Of a stretch of 24,422 nucleotides of DNA, positions 14,063 to 21,409 are shown piece after piece. The notes beneath the pieces are model-generated. The model saw nothing but the letters and a program-made list of their open reading frames with translations. It did no database searches and was not told where the DNA came from. Position 1 is the first letter of the stretch. Each line of letters opens with the position of its first letter. The stretch comes from CAVWDI01 sp046259385 (GTDB lineage Bacteria; Chloroflexota; Anaerolineae; Anaerolineales; UBA4823): positions 1 to 24,422 of the forward strand of contig JBJYWI010000175.1 in assembly GCA_046259385.1 (NCBI GenBank). The letters run 5' to 3'. A program made the position numbers and the translations under genes.

Positions 14063-16812
14063 ACTTCTTCCTGGTTCAGAGATTGTCTAACCCAATCCTC
14101 GACGTTTGCTAATGCTTCTTCGAGTTTCTTCGCATCTTTCCCGCCTGCCTGTGCAAAAGTGGGTCTACCGCCTCCACTGCCTCCCAGAGGCGCAGCAACG
14201 AGTTTCACAAGCTCTCCAGCATGTAAGCCTTTTTGCACCAGGTCATCGGTAACTGTCGAAACGATTATTGGTTTTCCATCGGAATTTACGCTCGCGATAA
14301 CCGCGACGCCGCTGGGGTTGCGTTCCCTGAATTTATCGGACAGAAACCTGAGCGTTTCCATATCACAATCAGCAAGTACAGCTGTAAGAACCGGGATACC
14401 ATTTACAGTGGGAACTCGATCCAGGTGCTGGACAAAAGTTAATGCAGCAGCTTGGCGTTGAATGTCCTCTAATTTCTTCTTGTACGCTTCTCCTTCAGCG
14501 ACTGTGTTTTGGACCTTTTCAGGTACTTTCAAGGGTGTGGTTCCCAGTAATGCAGCGCTCCTTTTCAACGCATTAAATTTCTGTTTTGCAAGTTTGAAGG
14601 AACTCCGGCCAGTGACGGCTTCTATCCGTCGAATTCCTGCCGCCACACTCCCTTCGCTTGTAATTTGGAACAGACCAACATCACCGGTTTTTTCCACATG
14701 GGTGCCGCCGCATAATTCGTTCGAAAACACATCTGGTTCGCCGATGGTGATGTTCCTGACAATTTCGCCGTATTTTTCGCCAAAGAGCGCGGTGGCTCCC
14801 TCATCAATGGCTTGCTGAAGCGGTTTATGATCTATGTTGAGACGGTAATCTCCCAGTATAGCCTCGTTTACGCCTTTTTCGACTGCATCTATTTGATCGT
14901 CGGTGAGCGCACTTGAATGGGTGAAATCGAATCTCAGACGATCAGGGGCTACAAGTGAACCAGCCTGGCGCGCATGTCTTCCAAGTACTTTTCGAAGTTC
15001 CGCATGTAAAAGATGTGTAGCGGTGTGGTTGCGCATGATATCCAACCGTCGCCGCCTGTTAACCCGGGCGCGGCATGGGTCGCCAACTTTTAGCTCACCG
15101 CGAGTTACTTTGCCTTCGTGAACGATTATCCCGCTGGATGGTTTTCTCACATCAGCAATTTGGATCTCCCAAGTACTCTCCGGATCAGATAATATCCATC
15201 CTGTATCGGAAACCTGTCCGCCAGATGCAATATAGAACGGTGTCTCCGGAATAATGACCTCGACCTTATCGCCCAGTCTGGCAGTTTCCAGCGAAGTCCC
15301 TTGCTGGATTATCGCCAGCACTTCACCCGTAATCTCTAACTGATCATAGGGATTATATTGAACACCTTCTCCTTCTAGTTTTTTTTGTTTTTTAAGTTCA
15401 ACAAATAAATTTCTATATATGTCAACATTTTCTCCCCCGAGTGGTCCCATTGTTTCGCCAGCGCCGGAAGCCAAGCGGTGTTTTTCCAATGCATCTCGAA
15501 ATCCATCTTGTTCAACACCCATGTTTCGCTCTCTGGCGATATCCTGAATGATTTCAAGCGGTAAACCGTAAGTGGCATATAAATTGAATGCAACTTCGCC
15601 CGGCATCAACTCAATATCTTCGGACCTTAAATCATCCAGAAGCGATTCCAGCTTGGCGATCCCGCTTTCCACGGTCCTCTGGAAGCGTATTTCTTCACGG
15701 GTGATATTATCGAAAATAGTTTCCTTATTGACTTCCAGTTCAGGATAAAACCCTCCATATTCACCTACAACCACTTCGGCTATTTGCGAGAGGAACGGCA
15801 TATCGAATCCAATTTTTGATCCAAAACGTGCTGCTCGCCGGATGATCATCCTGCAGACATAGTTCCGACCGATATTTCCAGGTACCACACCATCTGCAAT
15901 AAGAAAAGTTGCCGCACGCGAATGGTCCGCAATAACCCGGTACGGGGTCAGATTTGAATTTCTCTCCTCAGTATCATGCCCGGCAAGGGATTGAATTTTA
16001 TCCATCAAAGGTGTGAACAAATCAGTTTTGTAATTTGAATCGACATCTTGCAGTACAGATACAATCCGTTCGAAACCCATGCCCGTGTCGACATGTTTGG
16101 CAGGCAGCGGTTCAAGGTCGGAAGGGCTTGTGCGGTTATATTGAATAAAAACCAGATTCCATAGTTCCAAGAAACGTGTACAGTCTCCATTGACTTTGCA
16201 TTCGTGATCAGGAACATTTTTCATGTCGCAGTACTGCTGACCTCGGTCCAGATGAATCTCGCTGCACGGACCACAGGGTCCGGTTTCAGCCATTTCCCAG
16301 AAGTTATCTTTTCGTCCAAAAAATAAGATGTGGGAAGGATCAATCCCGGGCTGTTTTATCCATTCATCAACCGCCTCATCGTCCTGCGGAATTTCTCCAT
16401 ACTCATCCTTAAAACATGTTGCCCAGATATTTTCTTTTGGCAGGCTCCAGACTTCGGTTAGCAATTCCCATGCCCAGGCAATCGCTTCTTTTTTGTAATA
16501 ATCCCCGAATGACCAGTTTCCCAGCATTTCAAAGAAAGTGTGGTGGGTATCGTCACGCCCCACATCCTCCAGATCATTATGTTTACCTGCAACCCGCATG
16601 CATTTTTGCGAATTCACCGCCCGAACATAAGGCCGCATATCTGTCCCTAAAAATACCTCCTTGAACTGGACCATGCCGGCATTGGTGAAAAGAAGGGTTT
16701 GATCTCCGCCAGGTACCAGCGAAGAGGAAGGCACGAAAGTATGCCCGTGGTCTTCAAAAAAATTAATGTAATCCTGGCGAATTATTGCGCCCGATTTTTT
16801 TGTCGAATACAT
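14059..16812 (-). CDS. alaS: Alanine-tRNA ligase
   Basis: 917 residues, full length. Class II catalytic core at the N-terminus (SSSLVPGGDQTLLFTNAGM, FFEMLGNWSFGDY, ETGPCGPCSEIH). Editing domain with zinc ligands His596 and His600 (HTATHLLH), Cys701 and His705 (CGGTH). C-terminal C-Ala domain with GGSGGGRPTFAQAGG. Besides Cys180 and Cys183 there are Cys195, Cys205 and Cys211 in a short insertion of the core, possibly a metal site. It charges tRNA-Ala and clears Ser/Gly mischarging. GGAG 5 nt before the ATG is the ribosome site. It leads the seven-gene run. No T-box leader is recognisable in the 245 nt upstream. Confidence 0.97.
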   Translation of the reverse strand: MYSTKKSGAIIRQDYINFFEDHGHTFVPSSSLVPGGDQTLLFTNAGMVQFKEVFLGTDMRPYVRAVNSQKCMRVAGKHNDLEDVGRDDTHHTFFEMLGNWSFGDYYKKEAIAWAWELLTEVWSLPKENIWATCFKDEYGEIPQDDEAVDEWIKQPGIDPSHILFFGRKDNFWEMAETGPCGPCSEIHLDRGQQYCDMKNVPDHECKVNGDCTRFLELWNLVFIQYNRTSPSDLEPLPAKHVDTGMGFERIVSVLQDVDSNYKTDLFTPLMDKIQSLAGHDTEERNSNLTPYRVIADHSRAATFLIADGVVPGNIGRNYVCRMIIRRAARFGSKIGFDMPFLSQIAEVVVGEYGGFYPELEVNKETIFDNITREEIRFQRTVESGIAKLESLLDDLRSEDIELMPGEVAFNLYATYGLPLEIIQDIARERNMGVEQDGFRDALEKHRLASGAGETMGPLGGENVDIYRNLFVELKKQKKLEGEGVQYNPYDQLEITGEVLAIIQQGTSLETARLGDKVEVIIPETPFYIASGGQVSDTGWILSDPESTWEIQIADVRKPSSGIIVHEGKVTRGELKVGDPCRARVNRRRRLDIMRNHTATHLLHAELRKVLGRHARQAGSLVAPDRLRFDFTHSSALTDDQIDAVEKGVNEAILGDYRLNIDHKPLQQAIDEGATALFGEKYGEIVRNITIGEPDVFSNELCGGTHVEKTGDVGLFQITSEGSVAAGIRRIEAVTGRSSFKLAKQKFNALKRSAALLGTTPLKVPEKVQNTVAEGEAYKKKLEDIQRQAAALTFVQHLDRVPTVNGIPVLTAVLADCDMETLRFLSDKFRERNPSGVAVIASVNSDGKPIIVSTVTDDLVQKGLHAGELVKLVAAPLGGSGGGRPTFAQAGGKDAKKLEEALANVEDWVRQSLNQEEV

Positions 16813-16899
16813 GAAAGCTCCGTAATAAAAAATAAAGCATTTGCAATTAAGGATAGCGCCAGAAAGATTTTCTTTTACTTTTCCTTAATTTCTTGAGGA

Positions 16900-16908
16900 A
16901 TTATACCA
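16900..16908 (-). promoter_or_regulatory. Extended -10 promoter of the alaS operon
   Basis: Minus strand TGGTATAAT: a perfect -10 (16900-16905) with the TGn extension. The -35 region is poor, as extended -10 promoters allow. Leader length is about 80 nt. Confidence 0.55.
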
Positions 16909-16943
16909 AGGTGGGCGTCCATCATTCGGAAAACCTGTCGGGC

Positions 16944-16971
16944 TTGTATTTTATTGAATTTTTGCTAAAAT
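16944..16971 (+). promoter_or_regulatory. Candidate promoter for the GT2 / SpeE-like / DUF1461 unit
   Basis: -35 TTGTAT (16944-16949), 16-nt spacer, -10 TAAAAT (16966-16971) with a TGC extension. It points away from the alaS promoter and lies about 86 nt before the GT2 start codon. Confidence 0.45.
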
Positions 16972-17057
16972 CCTTTAAGTTTATTTTCCAAATTGTTAGT
17001 CAGGGAAAATTTTTAGGTTATATTTTTCGTAGTCTTCTTGAAAATTATTTATAAGAA

Positions 17058-17780
17058 ATGGTTCAAAAACCATCCAAAATCAAAAATTCAGTTTCCGCCG
17101 TGCTCCCTGCTTTTAATGAAGCAGGTCGAATCAGTGCGGTCATTGATGTTTTATGTCAGGTTGGGATTTTAAATGAAATTGTCGTTGTAGACGATAATTC
17201 TACAGATGGCACCGCTGGGGAAGCTGTGAAAGCGGCTCGAGGTGACTCACGTTTGAAAATTCACCGGAATGCCGAAAATCTTGGAAAAGGGCAGGCCATA
17301 TATAATGGTTGGAAAGCCTCAGTTGGGTCCATACTGGTGCTGCTTGATGCTGATTTGATCAACTTAAGAGTTGAACAAGTGCTTGATTTGATCGAACCGG
17401 TTTTGGCGGGTGGGATCGATATGACAGTTGGGTATTTTACCAAAGGTAATTGGCGTGTAGATCTAGCTCACCGGATCACACCCTGGCTTTCGGGACAGCG
17501 TTGTTTACGATCGAAATTATTAGGTTCAATTTCATGGGATGCGGCTGAAGGATATGGTTTTGAGACTGCATTATCCTTGGTAGCCCGCAGGTACAACTGG
17601 AAATGCGTAAAGGTGCCGCTGAGGACCTTAACTCACCCATTGGGTGAAATACCTCGCGGGGATTACCATGGTTGGGGGACTAAATTTCTGCTCTTCTACC
17701 AGGTTTTTCGAGCCTGGCATATTTCAAGAGAGCGTGCGAACGCAATCGAGTGGTTAATCCGCATGGTCCGCACAGGGTGA
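17058..17780 (+). CDS. Family 2 glycosyltransferase without membrane helices
   Basis: 240 residues, a single GT-A domain. SAVLPAFNEAGRISAVI opens the nucleotide site. EIVVVDDNSTDGT and NLGKGQAIYNGW follow, and LLDADLINL carries the DxD metal motif. Further on, WLSGQRCLR and AAEGYGFETAL resemble the acceptor region of DPM1-like and glucosyl-3-phosphoglycerate-synthase-like enzymes. No membrane helix is seen, so it is probably cytoplasmic or peripheral. There is no Shine-Dalgarno before the ATG. It is first in a three-gene run, 47 nt before the SpeE-like gene. Donor and acceptor are unknown. Confidence 0.8.
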   Translation: MVQKPSKIKNSVSAVLPAFNEAGRISAVIDVLCQVGILNEIVVVDDNSTDGTAGEAVKAARGDSRLKIHRNAENLGKGQAIYNGWKASVGSILVLLDADLINLRVEQVLDLIEPVLAGGIDMTVGYFTKGNWRVDLAHRITPWLSGQRCLRSKLLGSISWDAAEGYGFETALSLVARRYNWKCVKVPLRTLTHPLGEIPRGDYHGWGTKFLLFYQVFRAWHISRERANAIEWLIRMVRTG

Positions 17781-17827
17781 ATCCACTTTAACCAGAGCGT
17801 TTATTTGCACTTAATTCAAATTTGACA

Positions 17828-19390
17828 ATGAAGCGCTATTTGTATTTTGCGGTTTTTGCAGCAGGTATGACAACCCTAGCTATGGAATTAACCGCATCAA
17901 GACTTTTGGGAAGCTATTTTGGTACAAGTAATCTTGTTTGGGCAAGTATCATCAGTCTTATTCTGATTTACTTGACGGTTGGTTATCTTATCGGGGGGAA
18001 ATTGGCGGATCGATCACCCCATCCGAAGACAATGTTTACAATTATGGCATGGGGGGCATTCACAGCTGGATTGGTACCGGCGATATCGCGTCCGGTCCTG
18101 AGGAATGCGGCAGATGCATTTGATATTTTAAATATGGGCGTTCTTTTCGGTTCGTTCCTATCCGTTCTGATACTCTTCAGTCTGCCTACGATTCTCCTAG
18201 GAACGGCATCCCCTTTTGCTATTCGATTGGTCATAAGCGACAAACAACATGCCGGCAGGATATCCGGACAGATATATGCTGTCTCGACATCCGGTTCTTT
18301 TGTCGGCACATTCCTTCCGGTGCTGATTCTCATCCCGGTGATTGGAACGACAATGACATTTCTAGTTTTCAGTGCTTTTTTGTTGCTGGTTGCATTTGGA
18401 GGCTTATGGCTGGATACCGGATGGCGGGAGATCTTAAAATTAATCTGGATGCCGGTCCTTCTTGCACTAATCGCATTGTTTGTTCTGAACAGCCCGATAA
18501 AGGCGTCCCGAGGGATGATTTTTGAAGACGAATCAAGTTACAACTACATTCAGGTGCTGGAACTGGATGGTTATCGAATGCTGAGATTAAACGAGGGACA
18601 GGGAATCCACTCCATGTGGCACCCGGAAAAACTGGATTATTTTGGGCCGTGGGAGCAGTTTCTTTCAGCGCCGTTTTTTAATCAACCGGAGTATAAGCCG
18701 GAAAATGTTCGCCGGGTGGCGGTAATTGGGCTTGCGGCAGGTACCGTTGTGCGCCAGATTAATGAAGTCTACGGTCTTGTTCCTGTAGATGGTTATGAAA
18801 TTGATCCGGAGATTCTTGAAGTTGGTCGCAGGTTCTTTGAGATGGACAGTCCGAATTTAAACACATTTGCTCTGGACGGAAGAATTGGTTTGCAACGCAG
18901 TGATAAAACCTATTCTTTAATTGTGGTTGATGCTTACCGCCCTCCTTATATACCCTGGCACCTTACAACCAGAGAATTTTTCCAAATAGTTGCTGATCAT
19001 CTCAGTGAGGACGGTGTGATGGCAATTAATGTGGGGCGGTCGCCCGATAACCGGCGTCTGGTGGAAGCGCTGGTGGGTACAATCCGGACTATATTTCCAT
19101 CTGTTTATGTGATGGATATACCAGACACGTTTAACACAATAGTTTACGCGACCGTAAAAGAGACTGAAATCCAGAATCTTTACGACAATCTGCTATACCT
19201 TTATTCAAGGTCTGATATTTCGCCTCTATTGATAGAATCGATTCACAGGATTGTAATCAATTTGCAGCCCACCCCAGAAAGTGATATTGTGTTTACTGAC
19301 GATTGGGCGCCGGTGGAATGGATCACAAATTCACTTGTGTTGAATTACCTTTTATTTGGTGATATGGATGCCCTCGAAGGGTACCAGTAA
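17828..19390 (+). CDS. Membrane-anchored spermidine-synthase-like protein (MFS-like/SpeE fusion)
   Basis: 520 residues from ATG 17828; TTG 17822 in frame is less likely. Residues 1 to about 215 contain roughly seven membrane helices (ELTASRLLGSYFGTSNLVWA at the first loop is a hallmark of these fusions). The rest is a Rossmann domain like spermidine synthase: VIGLAAGT (about 298-305), DGYEIDPEILEVGRRFF, ALDGRIGL and VVDAYRPPYIPWHLTTREFF. In true spermidine synthases the catalytic region reads DSSDP; here Asp368 is followed by Ala-Tyr-Arg-Pro-Pro, so aminopropyl transfer is doubtful. A SAM-binding or methyltransferase-like role is possible. The next gene starts 20 nt later. Confidence 0.82.
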   Translation: MKRYLYFAVFAAGMTTLAMELTASRLLGSYFGTSNLVWASIISLILIYLTVGYLIGGKLADRSPHPKTMFTIMAWGAFTAGLVPAISRPVLRNAADAFDILNMGVLFGSFLSVLILFSLPTILLGTASPFAIRLVISDKQHAGRISGQIYAVSTSGSFVGTFLPVLILIPVIGTTMTFLVFSAFLLLVAFGGLWLDTGWREILKLIWMPVLLALIALFVLNSPIKASRGMIFEDESSYNYIQVLELDGYRMLRLNEGQGIHSMWHPEKLDYFGPWEQFLSAPFFNQPEYKPENVRRVAVIGLAAGTVVRQINEVYGLVPVDGYEIDPEILEVGRRFFEMDSPNLNTFALDGRIGLQRSDKTYSLIVVDAYRPPYIPWHLTTREFFQIVADHLSEDGVMAINVGRSPDNRRLVEALVGTIRTIFPSVYVMDIPDTFNTIVYATVKETEIQNLYDNLLYLYSRSDISPLLIESIHRIVINLQPTPESDIVFTDDWAPVEWITNSLVLNYLLFGDMDALEGYQ

Positions 19391-19410
19391 TCATAAGCGA
19401 TAAGGAAAAC

Positions 19411-20130
19411 ATGAACGATAATACTGAAGATACGCCTGTTGGAATTGAGGATTTAGAAAATGCCGAAGGTAGATGGGAAAGTAAACTACTGATTATTACA
19501 GTGATGATTTTTGTGCCGGTGTTTCTGGCATTGACATCCGTCAGATTGGTGATGACGCCAGCGCTGATCCAATTTGAGTACAATCAGCCGGGTTTTCCGC
19601 CTGATCCTTATGGTTTTACAAAGGAGGACCGGCTTTACTGGTCCCGAATTGCGCTTGATTACCTGCTGAACTCGGAGGACATTTCTTTCCTCGGGGATTT
19701 AGAATTCGCAAACGGAGCGCCGGTATATAATGCACGTGAACTCCGGCATATGCTGGACGTAAAAAATACTGTGACCAGCGTTCTGTATATCTGGTATATC
19801 TCATTGGCTGCTCTGGTTTTATTAGGGGCATGGGCCTGGCACAGTGGTAGGTGGGTGGATTTTAAGATTGGTCTATCAAGAGGGGGTGTGCTGACAATGA
19901 CCCTGATTGGAGCCATTCTGTTCTTTGTGCTCCTGAGTTTTGGAGTGTTATTCGTTGCATTCCACAATGTATTCTTCCAGCCCGGTACCTGGACATTTCT
20001 CTTCAGCGATACCCTTATACGCCTTTTTCCGGAGCGGTTTTGGCGGGATGTTTTCTTAATCGTTGGCGGTCTGTCATTCGCTGGGGGATTTTTACTGATG
20101 ATGGTATTTAAGAATAAAAAATCTTTATAA
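19411..20130 (+). CDS. DUF1461/TIGR01906 membrane protein, Lit-like lipoprotein transacylase candidate
   Basis: 239 residues. AAGGA (19402-19406) lies 4 nt before the ATG. Four helices: about 26-48, 122-140, 160-183 and 213-233. A large outer loop lies between the first two, with YNARELRHMLDVKN (His113) and, after helix three, FVAFHNVFF (His185) and LIRLFPERFW. These are the family motifs of DUF1461. Members in Gram-positive bacteria (Lit) move an acyl chain within a diacylglyceryl lipoprotein to give the lyso form; two His separated by 72 residues are, as I recall, essential there, and the spacing here is also 72. It is last in its unit and faces a lipoprotein gene across a shared terminator. 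The enzyme role is inference. Confidence 0.75.
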   Translation: MNDNTEDTPVGIEDLENAEGRWESKLLIITVMIFVPVFLALTSVRLVMTPALIQFEYNQPGFPPDPYGFTKEDRLYWSRIALDYLLNSEDISFLGDLEFANGAPVYNARELRHMLDVKNTVTSVLYIWYISLAALVLLGAWAWHSGRWVDFKIGLSRGGVLTMTLIGAILFFVLLSFGVLFVAFHNVFFQPGTWTFLFSDTLIRLFPERFWRDVFLIVGGLSFAGGFLLMMVFKNKKSL

Positions 20131-20162
20131 AAATAGGCAGCGTGAATTCGCTGCCTATTTTT
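20129..20162. terminator. Strong bidirectional intrinsic terminator
   Basis: A 14-bp perfect stem (20129-20142 with 20149-20162) encloses the loop TGAATT. The stem is GC-rich at its core (GGCAGCG) and bordered by A and T runs, so it can end transcripts from both the DUF1461 gene (+) and the lipoprotein gene (-). Confidence 0.88.
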
Positions 20163-20177
20163 ATAAAATCACACGGC

Positions 20178-21047
20178 TTAATCGAAAATCATCAATCCTG
20201 TGTTTGACCATTCACAACGGGTACCAAATCCCGAGTTTGTCCCCGAAAGGACAGTAAATGAGAGTTTTCCAGGATCGATGTTTCCATCATAAATATTATA
20301 CATCTCTTCTCCATTGACATAAAAGGCTGCCCTGTCATTCTGAACCGAAAGCAGCAGCTTTGCGCTTCCCTGGGGGATGTCCACATTTCCGTAACGCTGT
20401 TTTACGACAACTTCTTCTTTGCCATCTACCCACTTTTTAAGAAAGCCATAACCGTCCAGGCTGAGGAATGCCATATGAAAATTGTCGCTGTCTTTTTCGC
20501 CAAAAACCCATCCGCATCCTGAAAACGGCCAGTTGGCTGAATCGCTGGCTGATTGCCAATTTACATCAGATCGTATTACAAAATTGGTGGGTGCATAGTC
20601 TGTGTTCCACCAGGAAAAGTAATTGATTTGTGCAAATTCGCGGCTGATATCCTCAAAAGGGATATATTCTTCTTTGATGCCGGAGATTACGCCCTGGTCA
20701 ATTAAGAATTGGAGATCTGCGTTCATGATCTCATCCATTTCTGTCATATCCGCGACAAATTCTTGCTCTTCGGCTACCGGTTCGACCATCTCTTCACTTT
20801 CAACCTCGCCACCTTCCTCAATATCAGGTTCGACTGTTTCTTCTGGGGTTTGTTCATCTATAACAGCCAGGGCATCGGCTGTTGCCTGGGCTCTGAATTG
20901 ATCAAGTTCTATCGCTTGCGAAGTCATTGTAAGCTGTGGACCGATATCTGGAATTTCAGTCTCCTCCACGCTGCTGGCACCGAATTGACATGCCAGGCTG
21001 GCAAGCATTAGTGCGAGAATGCTGATAATTATTCTTTTGTTTACCAT
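20178..21047 (-). CDS. Predicted lipoprotein with acidic linker and beta-sandwich-like C-terminal domain
   Basis: 289 residues. AAGGAG lies 8 nt before the ATG. Signal peptide MVNKRIIISILALMLASLAC with lipobox SLAC, so Cys20 is lipidated. A linker of about 60-105 is very rich in Glu and Val/Pro. The C-terminal part (about 130-289) includes NYFSWWNTDY, GCGWVFGEKDSDNFHMAFLS, DRAAFYVNGEEMYNIYDG and LSFTVLSGTNSGFGTRCEWSN. This pattern of a strand with 'F.vNG' and a late 'G..C.w.n' is typical of concanavalin-like (laminin G / DUF1080-like) sandwiches, which often bind glycans. Two Cys (in SGCGW and TRCEW) could form a disulfide. Its function is unknown. It has its own promoter and terminator. Confidence 0.78.
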   Translation of the reverse strand: MVNKRIIISILALMLASLACQFGASSVEETEIPDIGPQLTMTSQAIELDQFRAQATADALAVIDEQTPEETVEPDIEEGGEVESEEMVEPVAEEQEFVADMTEMDEIMNADLQFLIDQGVISGIKEEYIPFEDISREFAQINYFSWWNTDYAPTNFVIRSDVNWQSASDSANWPFSGCGWVFGEKDSDNFHMAFLSLDGYGFLKKWVDGKEEVVVKQRYGNVDIPQGSAKLLLSVQNDRAAFYVNGEEMYNIYDGNIDPGKLSFTVLSGTNSGFGTRCEWSNTGLMIFD

Positions 21048-21104
21048 TCTTTATGCTCCTTATAAGTAATGAGTGCTTTTCAGGATTTTTCCCAATTTCT
21101 CGAG

Positions 21105-21133
21105 ATATTAATAAAAAGCTTTGAAATTGTCAA
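21105..21133 (-). promoter_or_regulatory. Near-consensus sigma70 promoter of the lipoprotein gene
   Basis: On the minus strand, TTGACA (21128-21133), a 17-nt spacer, TAATAT (21105-21110). The leader is about 50 nt with a good Shine-Dalgarno. Confidence 0.7.
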
Positions 21134-21337
21134 CAGATTTGATGAAAAATGTCCAGAATCAAACTATATATTTTAACCAATTGGAATTTGTATAGATGAT
21201 GGGGTTATCGCAAAGGGTTAAGGTTAAGGAATTGCTAATTCTACACCAGTTGTAGTTTAGGCGTGAAGCATCTCAGCACTCTGTTTTTTCTTGATGGGAT
21301 TTTCTTATTACTTACAAACCCGTGGGTTCATAACTGC
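21134..21337. other. Noncoding stretch between the lipoprotein promoter and the ABC terminator
   Basis: About 200 nt with no convincing gene. It contains a tandem GGTTAA (in GGGTTAAGGTTAAGG near 21216) and a small 5-bp inverted repeat CTACA/TGTAG (21241-21255). I see no RNA gene. It probably serves as upstream regulatory DNA for the lipoprotein gene. Confidence 0.5.
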
Positions 21338-21367
21338 AAAAATAAGGGTGGCATTGAAAGCCACCCT
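21338..21367 (-). terminator. Intrinsic terminator of the ABC ATPase gene
   Basis: Minus strand: an 8-bp stem AGGGTGGC/GCCACCCT (21345-21352 with 21360-21367), a 7-nt loop, then a T-rich tail TTATTTTT. It lies 43 nt after the stop codon. Confidence 0.82.
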
Positions 21368-21409
21368 AAAACTTTTGAAACCGCCTTTTGTAAATGAAAT
21401 TGATAATTC

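Noticed and set aside
14462..14818. 118-residue plus-strand open frame opposite the alaS editing domain
   Set aside because: The minus strand encodes the conserved editing motifs CGGTH and HTATHLLH; this is a mirror frame.
16813..17057. T-box riboswitch upstream of alaS
   Set aside because: No AGGGTGG-type antiterminator core or specifier hairpin was seen on the minus strand; only a promoter and short leader are supported.
21134..21337. Small RNA or tRNA in the gap between the lipoprotein and ABC genes
   Set aside because: Only short 5-bp inverted repeats and a tandem GGTTAA are present; no cloverleaf and no convincing terminator of its own.
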